Shown here in pieces: positions 51,518-59,886 of a stretch of 64,000 nt of DNA. How positions within the stretch are numbered: the stretch's first letter is position 1; every line of letters starts with the position of its first letter. A program made the position numbers and the translations under genes. The stretch spans positions 1 to 64,000 of the forward strand of contig USAN01000009.1 of assembly GCA_900552645.1 (NCBI GenBank). Reading direction: 5' to 3'. Origin of the DNA: an uncultured Bacteroides sp. (GTDB lineage Bacteria > Bacteroidota > Bacteroidia > Bacteroidales > Bacteroidaceae). The notes beneath the pieces are model-generated. The model saw nothing but the letters and a program-made list of their open reading frames with translations. It was not told where the DNA came from and made no database searches.

Positions 51518-54454
51518 TCAGAAATTTCGTCTTCCGCCTCCCATTCTTCCTTGCCCATGTCCTCCGGGACCTCCAGGACCTCCAAATCCTGGTCCTCCAA
51601 ATCCTGGATTACTCTTCATATTCTTGCGTGCTTCTTTATTTCCAAATATATTTAGTTTGTATATTAGATGTACCATACAATAGCTATTTATTCCATTGTA
51701 TTCTGATACTGATCTTACATCTGCACTTAAAGAACGTACAATATTGCTTTGTTGTTTAAGAATGTCATACATTTCAAAGCTCAAAGTAGCTGCACCTTTA
51801 AGTAAAGTTTGCGCTATCTGTGCATTCCATATAAGTTCGTTACGATTATAGCTTGCATCGGTATATCCACGACGGCACTGATTTGTAAGATTGGTTGATA
51901 CGTTCATATTCCAAGGAAGAGTGATGTTGGTACTTCCTCCGTATGAAAAGGTATATGGTTCCTGATTGTTAGTTGGGTTAAGCTTATTGCGTTCCCAGTT
52001 ATATTCTATAGAACTGTTTAGGCCCAACTCGAACCAGTTATTTCTATAAGCACCGTTTACTCTTTCTCCCAATGTTAGATTTGTACTCTTGTTTCGCTGA
52101 TCTTCTTGCAGTGACTTGCTATACAAATATGCTACTTGATTATTGTATCGTGCCTGTGTAAACGTATTTATTGTAAATTTCCTGTTTTTTAGGGCAGTAT
52201 TAAATCCATACATAGCAAAAGCATTCCAGTTTCCGTTTATATTTTGTGGTGTAGTCACTCTTCCTCCGGTCTCATTATTATATTGAGTGCTGTTACTTAT
52301 TGCATTCTCGGTGGCATTGAAAAATAGATGTGCCATCATTCCTCTCTGTTTCTCGGCATTGTAAGTGTTGTAGAATGCTCGCAGATTATGAGAAAATGAA
52401 GGTTTAAGCCCTGGATTACCTACACGAATATTAAGCGGATTCGAGTTATCAACTATAGGAAGAAGACTTTCCATTCCTGGCTGACTGTTTCTTCCACGGT
52501 ATGTTAATCTAAGCTGACTAACTTTAGAGAATCTATAACGGAAATCTATGTTGGGTGCAAAATTAAATACGTTTCTTGTTGTATCTATCATATAATCACC
52601 TTTTTTATAAGATAAGATTGTATGCTGAGGCTGCAATGAAACTCCTACGCTAAGTTGATATTTCTGACGTATAAAACGCAATCCTAATGATATATCATGA
52701 TTGAAATATTTATATGTAGCATCCTTGCTTAAGCTGTCAACTGCATACTCCTCATAACCTTTTGGAAGAGGCGTATTTATATGCCATTCCGGAAAATCAA
52801 GTAAGTCGTATGTAGTCTTGTCACTCTTACTGTATTTATACTGGAAATTATAACTAAACTGAAGGAAAGTAGCTGTAGCTATAGGTTCGCTATAGGTAAA
52901 TTGAGCACGATAGTTATAGTTCTTTGTAGGAGTTGTTATATATTGATTTCTATATAATATTGAATCCTGACCTGCATTGTTTAATATCTGATAATATCTA
53001 GTCTCTGACTCTGTATATGAATCATTTTGATTGTCACCGTAGCCAAAACTTCCTCTAAATGTGATATTACGCCCTTTGTTGTTAAGTTTCCTGTTTACTT
53101 GCAGTGATGCATCTCCACTTAATGATTTTGATTTTCCTAAAGAAGAGCTATTTGTAGCATTAACTCTTATATCTCTTAATGGATCATCAATGCTTATATC
53201 GTCGAAATTAAGATAATTGTTTGGATTTGTTACATATTTGAATGGATCTTCATTAAATGTACCCGATTCGGATGTTGATAGATTATTGTTCTTTCCATAT
53301 GAAATATTAGGACGGAAAATGATGTTGGTCATAGTATCTGGTTTCCATTCCATACGAAAATCGGCATTTAAGCCCTTTACTTTATTACGCTGTATTGAAT
53401 TATAATTGGTATATGAATTACTCGTTTCAAGAAATCGTTCAGAATAATTTATACTCTTTATGTCGTTGTCGCTATAGTTGTAACGTACACTACCACCTAA
53501 TTCAAGCTTAGATGTTTCGGAAGCAAAGTTTGCACCTAATGTTTTTGTTGCATTAAGTCCGTTTGCTCTCCTCCAACTTGGGCCACCACCACCCGAAAAG
53601 CCTTGATCGTTCACATTATTTCCTGAGGCTATTATGTTAAGCTGAAACTTATTATCATTAAAGTAATTAAGAGATATATTTTCCATGTAGCGATTTTTAC
53701 TACCTGCTGCAAGATCAATATTTCCGAATACACCTTGGTTCATTCCTTTCTTTACAGTGAGGTCAAGTACGGTTTCTTCTTCACCATCGTCTATACCGGT
53801 AATACGTGCCATATCCGACTTCTTGTCATACGTCTTAAGGTTGTCAATCATATCTACAGGAAGATTCTTTAGTCCAGTCTTTACGTCACCTCCAAAGAAC
53901 TCCTTACCCTTTACCATTATCTTCTTAACTTCTTTACCATAAATCTTAAGATTTCCATCGTCATCAATTTCAGCACCGGGTAGTTTCTTTACTAATTCTT
54001 CGAGCATGGCTCCCTGAGGAGTACGATATGCAGAAGAATTATAGAGTAAAGTATCCTCTTTTACTGTTACTTGAGGTGCCTCGGCAACTACTACAGCTTC
54101 CTTTAGCATTATAGCATCGCTGGCTAAAGTAATATTACCAAGGTTAACTATAGGTTTTGAAGCTGCAAGTTGTAAATGCTTGAATTGTGCGGTATAACCA
54201 ATGTAAGAAATCTTAAGAACATACTTCCCGGGTTTTGCAGATATAGAGAAATGCCCGCTATTATTTGTTACGTTACCAATTGCCATTGTACTGTCGGGCA
54301 ATGTTAACAACTGTATTGTAGCTTGCGCTATAGGTGACTTATCATCTCCATCTAATACTGTTCCATTCACTGTAATGCGCTTTGAGTTTGCTTGCGCCAT
54401 AATAATAGTTGAGCAAGCAAACAGCAGCCACAACAAATATACAAGTTTCTTCAT
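51518..54454 (-). CDS. TonB-dependent-receptor-like outer membrane beta-barrel protein
   Basis: 978 residues with a signal peptide (to about IMAQA). A carboxypeptidase-regulatory-like domain (about 27-110; GTVLDGDDKSPIAQATIQLL) precedes a plug-like region and a long barrel of the OMP_b-brl_3 type. There is no SusD neighbour, so it is not a classical glycan transporter; metal, peptide or protein export/import roles are possible. The C-terminus is unusual: after the barrel's last strand there is a glycine/proline-rich tail (about 30 residues, FGGPGFGGPGGPGG type) ending RRNF. Confidence 0.88.
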   Translation of the reverse strand: MKKLVYLLWLLFACSTIIMAQANSKRITVNGTVLDGDDKSPIAQATIQLLTLPDSTMAIGNVTNNSGHFSISAKPGKYVLKISYIGYTAQFKHLQLAASKPIVNLGNITLASDAIMLKEAVVVAEAPQVTVKEDTLLYNSSAYRTPQGAMLEELVKKLPGAEIDDDGNLKIYGKEVKKIMVKGKEFFGGDVKTGLKNLPVDMIDNLKTYDKKSDMARITGIDDGEEETVLDLTVKKGMNQGVFGNIDLAAGSKNRYMENISLNYFNDNKFQLNIIASGNNVNDQGFSGGGGPSWRRANGLNATKTLGANFASETSKLELGGSVRYNYSDNDIKSINYSERFLETSNSYTNYNSIQRNKVKGLNADFRMEWKPDTMTNIIFRPNISYGKNNNLSTSESGTFNEDPFKYVTNPNNYLNFDDISIDDPLRDIRVNATNSSSLGKSKSLSGDASLQVNRKLNNKGRNITFRGSFGYGDNQNDSYTESETRYYQILNNAGQDSILYRNQYITTPTKNYNYRAQFTYSEPIATATFLQFSYNFQYKYSKSDKTTYDLLDFPEWHINTPLPKGYEEYAVDSLSKDATYKYFNHDISLGLRFIRQKYQLSVGVSLQPQHTILSYKKGDYMIDTTRNVFNFAPNIDFRYRFSKVSQLRLTYRGRNSQPGMESLLPIVDNSNPLNIRVGNPGLKPSFSHNLRAFYNTYNAEKQRGMMAHLFFNATENAISNSTQYNNETGGRVTTPQNINGNWNAFAMYGFNTALKNRKFTINTFTQARYNNQVAYLYSKSLQEDQRNKSTNLTLGERVNGAYRNNWFELGLNSSIEYNWERNKLNPTNNQEPYTFSYGGSTNITLPWNMNVSTNLTNQCRRGYTDASYNRNELIWNAQIAQTLLKGAATLSFEMYDILKQQSNIVRSLSADVRSVSEYNGINSYCMVHLIYKLNIFGNKEARKNMKSNPGFGGPGFGGPGGPGGHGQGRMGGGRRNF

Positions 54455-54534
54455 CTTAAAAAATCAAGGGTTATTTTTAAATATCAATTATCATTTGATA
54501 TTAAACCCCAGAAAAGGTTTAACTTATAATTATT

Positions 54535-54939
54535 TTATTTTTTAAAGATTTTGTCAATTCTATCCTTTTGTATGCCAAACTCAAGACAAATAACGTTAAA
54601 TGCCATATAAACTATAAGAATTGAATTGTCGGCTTCGGCAAGATTTCCATCATATACTCCCTTTATTAACATTATTATATAATAGATGAAGATGAAATAT
54701 AGTGCATACCATACAGATTTTACTCTTATCTTATTAGTATGGTCATTCTCATTTTTTGTACGAGCAAGGAATATCATAAATAGTGCGCACCATACCAACA
54801 GTTTTATGGATGCCTTTACAAGCATTAGGTTAGTGTCGTCTATCATACGGAAAATGAACATGAAGAATGGTACGAAAATGCAGATTACTATTATTATGTA
54901 ACCCATGGTGCGGCAGTAAGCTGGTAAAATTCCTTTCAT
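54535..54939 (-). CDS. small membrane protein of unknown function
   Basis: 134 residues with about four hydrophobic helices (residues 10-32, 41-59, 74-95, 105-122) and short loops. I recognise no family. It lies between an outer-membrane protein gene and divergent aroB. TACTTTTG on the minus strand (54959-54966) fits the -7 consensus 20 bases before the start. A small TTAAACC/GGTTTAA hairpin (54501-54522) follows the gene. Confidence 0.75.
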   Translation of the reverse strand: MKGILPAYCRTMGYIIIVICIFVPFFMFIFRMIDDTNLMLVKASIKLLVWCALFMIFLARTKNENDHTNKIRVKSVWYALYFIFIYYIIMLIKGVYDGNLAEADNSILIVYMAFNVICLEFGIQKDRIDKIFKK

Positions 54940-54958
54940 AATACTATGTTTTTGATTG

Positions 54959-55017
54959 CAAAAGTAATTAATTGCTTTATATTTCGACCTTTCTTTTTAT
55001 TATTTTACTTAAATTTG
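54959..55017. promoter_or_regulatory. divergent -7 elements for the 54939 gene and aroB
   Basis: TACTTTTG on the minus strand (54959-54966) and TAAATTTG on the plus strand (55010-55017) both fit TAnnTTTG and face away from each other. No -33 boxes fit. Confidence 0.45.
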
Positions 55018-55034
55018 CCGCAAACTGAAATAAT

Positions 55035-56096
55035 ATGAATAATCAGAAGGTAATTATATGCGACAACTTGCAGGATAATCTTCGCGATGCCATAGCATGC
55101 TGTCCTCACGATAAACTTTTTATATTGACAGATACTCATACCCGAGAGTTATGTCTGCCTGTGATATCTCACTTTGACTGTGTTGGAAATGCTGTTGTAA
55201 TAACAATTGGAGCCGATGATGTGAACAAGAATATTGAAACTTTGGCTTATGTATGGAAGGAACTAAGTGAAAAGGGGGCTAGTCGTCACTCTCTACTCAT
55301 AAATATAGGAGGAGGTATGGTTACCGACCTTGGCGGATTTGCTGCATCAACTTTTAAGCGTGGAATAAATTACATAAACATACCTACTACTTTGCTCTCT
55401 ATGGTAGATGCATCGGTTGGAGGTAAAACAGGAATCAACTTCAATGGATTGAAGAATGAAATAGGAGTGTTCTCGCCGGCTTCTAGTGTTCTTATTGATA
55501 CCGCATTCCTAAGGACCCTTGATTTGCAGAATATCCTATCTGGTTATGCCGAAATGCTGAAGCATGGATTGATAAGTCATAATAAGCATTGGGCCGAACT
55601 TATGAAGTTTGATTTTGGAAATATAGATTATAAGCATCTGCAGTCGCTAGTAGAAGAGTCTGTAAAGATAAAAGAGAATATAGTAACGGAAGATCCATTT
55701 GAACATGGCATTAGAAAGGCTTTGAACTTTGGTCATACTGCAGGTCATGCATTCGAAAGTTACTGCCTTGAGAATGGTCATCCGATTCTTCATGGATATG
55801 CCGTAGCTTATGGAATGGTATGCGAACTGTACTTCTCTTACATAAAGTGTAATTTCCCTAAAGATAAATTATATCAAACAGTGCAGTTCATAAAGGAAAA
55901 TTATGGTGTTCTTACCATAAACTGCAATGATTATGAAAAATTATATGAATACATGAAGCATGATAAAAAGAATGCCGATGGAATAATAAACTTTACTTTA
56001 TTGTCTGATGTGGGTGATATTAAGATAAATAATTCGGCAACTAAAGAGGACATTCTTGAGATGCTAGACTTCTACAGAGAATATATGGGATGCTAA
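55035..56096 (+). CDS. aroB: 3-dehydroquinate synthase
   Basis: 353 residues. The enzyme closes DAHP to 3-dehydroquinate in the shikimate pathway, with NAD+ and a divalent metal. The NAD site is GGGMVTDLGGFAASTFKRG; SGYAEMLKHGLIS and ALNFGHTAGHAFES provide the metal ligands Glu, His and His. No other shikimate genes are near. Confidence 0.96.
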   Translation: MNNQKVIICDNLQDNLRDAIACCPHDKLFILTDTHTRELCLPVISHFDCVGNAVVITIGADDVNKNIETLAYVWKELSEKGASRHSLLINIGGGMVTDLGGFAASTFKRGINYINIPTTLLSMVDASVGGKTGINFNGLKNEIGVFSPASSVLIDTAFLRTLDLQNILSGYAEMLKHGLISHNKHWAELMKFDFGNIDYKHLQSLVEESVKIKENIVTEDPFEHGIRKALNFGHTAGHAFESYCLENGHPILHGYAVAYGMVCELYFSYIKCNFPKDKLYQTVQFIKENYGVLTINCNDYEKLYEYMKHDKKNADGIINFTLLSDVGDIKINNSATKEDILEMLDFYREYMGC

Positions 56097-56110
56097 AAAA
56101 CATTATTGTA

Positions 56111-56141
56111 TTTGTGAATTTAAAATAATATATTAATTTTG
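56111..56141 (+). promoter_or_regulatory. promoter of tRNA-Pro
   Basis: TTTG (56111-56114), exactly 19 bases, then TAATTTTG (56134-56141): a full match to the Bacteroidetes consensus. The tRNA begins 9 bases downstream. Confidence 0.8.
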
Positions 56142-56150
56142 CATCCGCTT

Positions 56151-56224
56151 CGGGGTATAGCTCAGCCCGGTAGAGTGCACGTCTGGGGGGCGTGTGGTCG
56201 CAAGTTCGAATCTTGTTGCCCCGA
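56151..56224 (+). tRNA. tRNA-Pro (GGG)
   Basis: A 74-base cloverleaf with acceptor CGGGGTA/TGCCCCG (one T-G pair), D-arm AGCTCAGCCCGGTAGAG, anticodon loop CTGGGGG giving GGG, and T-arm CAAGTTCGAATCTTG. CCA is not encoded. Confidence 0.93.
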
Positions 56225-56232
56225 CCGATAGT

Positions 56233-56268
56233 AAAAGCATTGATAATATTATTATCAATGCTTTTTTT
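56233..56268 (+). terminator. terminator of tRNA-Pro
   Basis: AAAAGCATTGATAAT (56233-56247) and ATTATCAATGCTTTT (56251-56265) form a perfect 15-bp stem with loop ATT, ending in seven T. Confidence 0.9.
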
Positions 56269-56300
56269 ATATCATTATAATATGGTATTAAAGGACCAAT

Positions 56301-57293
56301 CTATTTTATATAATCCACAGGAAAGGATGTATTTTGGACTAATTCTCCGGTTCTTAGACGTATATAAGTATCTATTATTCTTTTCCCTTCAGTCAGTTCT
56401 ATAATACGTGCTCCGTTTGTCATGTGACTATATTCAGTTTTACCTCCGCTGAAACGCCCATAAGCCAGAAGTACATTATACCAGTTTACGGCATAATCAT
56501 TGTCATGATCATGACCTACAAATATTCCCATAATATCTCCTTGTTCTTTCATAGCTGCAAACATGCCTGTATTTAATAAAGGTGCACATGCTTTTTCGCG
56601 ACGAATCCCATACATGGCTGCATTCTCATCAGATGCAGCTTGATTATATTCTGGAAGAGGAATATGGAAGAAGGCGAGTGAAGGTAATGGAATACCATTG
56701 TTTCTGACTGTATAATCGTTGCTTTTGTTTATGTACCAGTTAATCTGATCCTTATGAATGAAGTCATATCCTTCTACTCCTCTGTTCTTTAGCTGTGAAT
56801 ATTGATTAGAGTCGATACAGTAAAGCAAAGCTTTGTTTATATTACTGTCATGAGCTTTAATTTCAAGAACGTAGTTGCTGTTTCCTGTAATTCCTTTTTC
56901 GCTTGTAGCTATGCAGTAAGGACTTTCTTTAGCTATTTTCAATAGCTCTTCGTTTGAAAGTCCCTGTTCATTGTCATGATTTCCGAATGTAATTGCAAAA
57001 GGTATTTTGAACCTTGAAATATAGGTGCATAGATTTCTCATGTTATCTGCCGCTGGCTTGCTATATATCATGTCACCGGTAAGTATAATTAGATCTGGAT
57101 GCTCTTTTTCAAGTACATTGTTAATGCATTCAAATGCTGCATCCGAGCGTGGATCGTTATATACCAAATGGAGATCGGTAAATTGTACTATTTTAAATTT
57201 ATTATCATTGTTAAATGATAACTTAATGTCTTGTGCAAAAAGATTTGTACATAAAAGACATAATACTGCGAAAAAAAATAATTTAATTTTCAT
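56301..57293 (-). CDS. secreted calcineurin-like metallophosphoesterase
   Basis: 330 residues with a signal peptide (to about TNLFAQ). The two-metal site motifs are FTDLHL, ILTGDMIYSK, TFGNHDNE and FVGHDHDND, plus an SLAFFHIPLPEYN stretch. It resembles purple-acid-phosphatase-like enzymes of Bacteroides that release phosphate from organic esters in the periplasm. Single gene. Confidence 0.92.
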   Translation of the reverse strand: MKIKLFFFAVLCLLCTNLFAQDIKLSFNNDNKFKIVQFTDLHLVYNDPRSDAAFECINNVLEKEHPDLIILTGDMIYSKPAADNMRNLCTYISRFKIPFAITFGNHDNEQGLSNEELLKIAKESPYCIATSEKGITGNSNYVLEIKAHDSNINKALLYCIDSNQYSQLKNRGVEGYDFIHKDQINWYINKSNDYTVRNNGIPLPSLAFFHIPLPEYNQAASDENAAMYGIRREKACAPLLNTGMFAAMKEQGDIMGIFVGHDHDNDYAVNWYNVLLAYGRFSGGKTEYSHMTNGARIIELTEGKRIIDTYIRLRTGELVQNTSFPVDYIK

Positions 57294-57465
57294 TATAGTT
57301 AAGATTATGATTAGAACTGTTTACAAAAATATGTAAAAAGAATTAATGACAAGTCTCATTAAGACTAAAATGTAACGACTTTAAAATTTATACTTATTAT
57401 TTTAAATCCTCTGCAACTTTAGTGAAAAGACTCTCGTCTAATGTGTGTAACAAAATGATAGAAAA

Positions 57466-59778
57466 ATGAAAGTAATAGTCTTTTTTAGTTGTATGTTTTT
57501 CTTCGTTATAGGAGCAAACGCACAGACTTGTATGCTAAAAGGTAGAATAATGGCTGGAAATGAGCCCGTAGAATTTGCTAATGTGATATTGCAGACTACC
57601 GATTCACTGTTTATATCGGGGGGAATAAGTGATCAGAAAGGTCATTTTGCTCTTGAAAATATAAATCCGGGTAACTATGATATTAAACTATCAGGAATAG
57701 GTTTTGTAACAAAGAAGATAAAGATAGATAATTTAAAATCATCCAGAGATTTAGGAACTATTAAACTCGATTCCGCAACAATGCAATTGGCAGAGGTCGT
57801 GGTAAAGGCTTCACAAGTTATTAGGCAGGCCGATAAACAGATATATTTACCTAATTCATATCAAGTGAAGGCATCTACAAATGGAGTAAATATACTTCAA
57901 CAGATGAAACTTAGCCGTCTTCAGGTAGATCCTATGAGAATGACTATTACTTCATCTAATCAAGGAGAGGTGCAACTTAGAATAAACGGAAGTAAGGCTG
58001 ATATACAGGAAATTAAGGCTTTGCGCCCGGAAGATATACAGAGAATAGAATATTATGACGATCCTAGCCTCCGATTTGGTGAAAATGTAGCAGTAGTAAT
58101 AGATTATATAATTAAGAGTCGCGAATCGGGAGGATACATTGGATTAGATACTCAGAATTCACCTCATGTTGGCTTTGGTGATAATGGTGTTATAGCAAAG
58201 TTCAATCATAAAAAATCAGAATTTACCTTGAATTATTGGGGAATGTATCGCGATTTAGATAACTTCTGGGAGGATAAGACCGAGAATTTCAAGTTTGACG
58301 ATGGAACCATCTTTACTCGTAGGTTAGAAGGAATTCCTACAGGGATGCAAGAAAACCATCATTACCTTACTCTTGCCTACAGCTATCAAGAACCAGAAAA
58401 GTGGAGCTTCATTGCTAAACTTAGAGGAAATATTGACATTAGCAAGCATAAAGAAGAGGCAAATCTTTATCCTATTGATAGTCCTGAAAAGAATGTATTT
58501 ATGATTAATGATAATAAGGATAACTCGAAACGTCCCTCTATCGATCTATATTTTCAGCGTAATTTCAAAGATAAAAGTAGCTTGATTTTTAATGTAGTGG
58601 GTACTTACATAAGCAGTGAAAGTCATACTTACTATTCAGAAAGTCGCGATAACCGTAAGCTCACAGATATTGTATCAAAAATAAACGGAGACAAGTATTC
58701 TGTTATTGGTCAGGCTGTTTATGAAAAAGGTTTTAATAATGGCCGATTAAGTAGTGGTGCTAATTTTAATTACAGTTATGCCAACAATACTTACATGGGT
58801 AATGTAGAGACTGATACAAGAATGCACTATTTTCATAACATGGCTTATGCCGAATATAGTGGTAAGATTGGAAAGTTTAACTATCGTGGCGGACTTATTG
58901 GAATATATGGAGGCTATTCTCAGGGAGATACCGATTATTCAAAGTTCCTTATTTCATCAAAACTTAATTTAGGATATAGATTTGACGAAAAATCTAATCT
59001 TAGTCTTAGGATGGATCTTAATTACTGGACCCCCGAACTCTCTGAACTTAGTGATGTGGAACAGCTTATAGATTCCTTGCAGATAAGAAGAGGTAATCCA
59101 GCTTTACAAGAGACTCGTTGCTTTACTTCTAATCTCTTTTATGAATATAGAAGTGGCCTGTTTTATGGAAATTTTAATATGATGTATCAATATCAGCATC
59201 ATCCTATGATGCAGCAGATTTACCGTGAGAACAACAAGTTTGTAGTAACGACTCTTAATCAGCCTTCATGGCAGAAAATTAATCCAGAAATAGAACTTAA
59301 AGTAGGACCTGTAAAAGATATAGTAAACTTTGGACTGACAGTAGGAATGAACTATTTCGATAGTAAGGGAATTGATTATCATCATAACTATACTAATTGG
59401 TACTATCGAGCAAATATATCGGCAATGTACAAGAATTTTACGGTTATGCTTATGATGCAGAATCATAAAAACGATTATTATGGAGAAGCTGCAAGCTTTG
59501 GAGAAAGTTATCATATAATGGCAGCTAATTATAAGATTAATCCTAATCTTGTAATAGGAATTATGGCTTTTAATCCATTCCCAAGCAATTATCGCCGTCC
59601 TTCATTTAATGAGAATCAATATGCATCTTCAAGGTCATGCATATATTTTGATAAAGGTATGAGAATATTTGCAGCTACACTTAGCTGGAACATAAGTTTC
59701 GGACGAAAGTACAAAAGCGTTGAACAGAAAATAAAGAATGAGGATACAAAATCGGGAGCATTGAAAGGAAGCCGCTAA
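57466..59778 (+). CDS. outer membrane beta-barrel protein with regulatory-like N-domain
   Basis: 770 residues with a signal peptide (to about GANAQ). A carboxypeptidase-regulatory-like domain (about 23-95; GRIMAGNEPVEFANVILQ) and a short plug-like segment (about 105-210) precede a barrel region. It belongs to the TonB-dependent receptor-like families but is shorter than SusC. It has no SusD partner. Divergent from the metallophosphoesterase and convergent with GH115; a joint role with either is not shown. Confidence 0.85.
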   Translation: MKVIVFFSCMFFFVIGANAQTCMLKGRIMAGNEPVEFANVILQTTDSLFISGGISDQKGHFALENINPGNYDIKLSGIGFVTKKIKIDNLKSSRDLGTIKLDSATMQLAEVVVKASQVIRQADKQIYLPNSYQVKASTNGVNILQQMKLSRLQVDPMRMTITSSNQGEVQLRINGSKADIQEIKALRPEDIQRIEYYDDPSLRFGENVAVVIDYIIKSRESGGYIGLDTQNSPHVGFGDNGVIAKFNHKKSEFTLNYWGMYRDLDNFWEDKTENFKFDDGTIFTRRLEGIPTGMQENHHYLTLAYSYQEPEKWSFIAKLRGNIDISKHKEEANLYPIDSPEKNVFMINDNKDNSKRPSIDLYFQRNFKDKSSLIFNVVGTYISSESHTYYSESRDNRKLTDIVSKINGDKYSVIGQAVYEKGFNNGRLSSGANFNYSYANNTYMGNVETDTRMHYFHNMAYAEYSGKIGKFNYRGGLIGIYGGYSQGDTDYSKFLISSKLNLGYRFDEKSNLSLRMDLNYWTPELSELSDVEQLIDSLQIRRGNPALQETRCFTSNLFYEYRSGLFYGNFNMMYQYQHHPMMQQIYRENNKFVVTTLNQPSWQKINPEIELKVGPVKDIVNFGLTVGMNYFDSKGIDYHHNYTNWYYRANISAMYKNFTVMLMMQNHKNDYYGEAASFGESYHIMAANYKINPNLVIGIMAFNPFPSNYRRPSFNENQYASSRSCIYFDKGMRIFAATLSWNISFGRKYKSVEQKIKNEDTKSGALKGSR

Positions 59779-59795
59779 TTGCGGCTTCTGCTTTC
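59768..59795 (+). terminator. terminator overlapping the stop codon of the 57466 gene
   Basis: GAAGCCGC (59768-59775) and GCGGCTTC (59781-59788) form a perfect 8-bp stem; the stop TAA (59776-59778) lies in the loop. TGCTTTC follows. Confidence 0.65.
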
Positions 59796-59886
59796 AAGAA
59801 TACTCAAATATTACATCCAAATATCTATAAGGTAAATTCCAATATTTACATCGTATATTCAATATTAATATTGACGTTTAATAAGA

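Noticed and set aside
56192..56404. 70-codon frame starting inside tRNA-Pro
   Set aside because: Overlaps the tRNA and its terminator.
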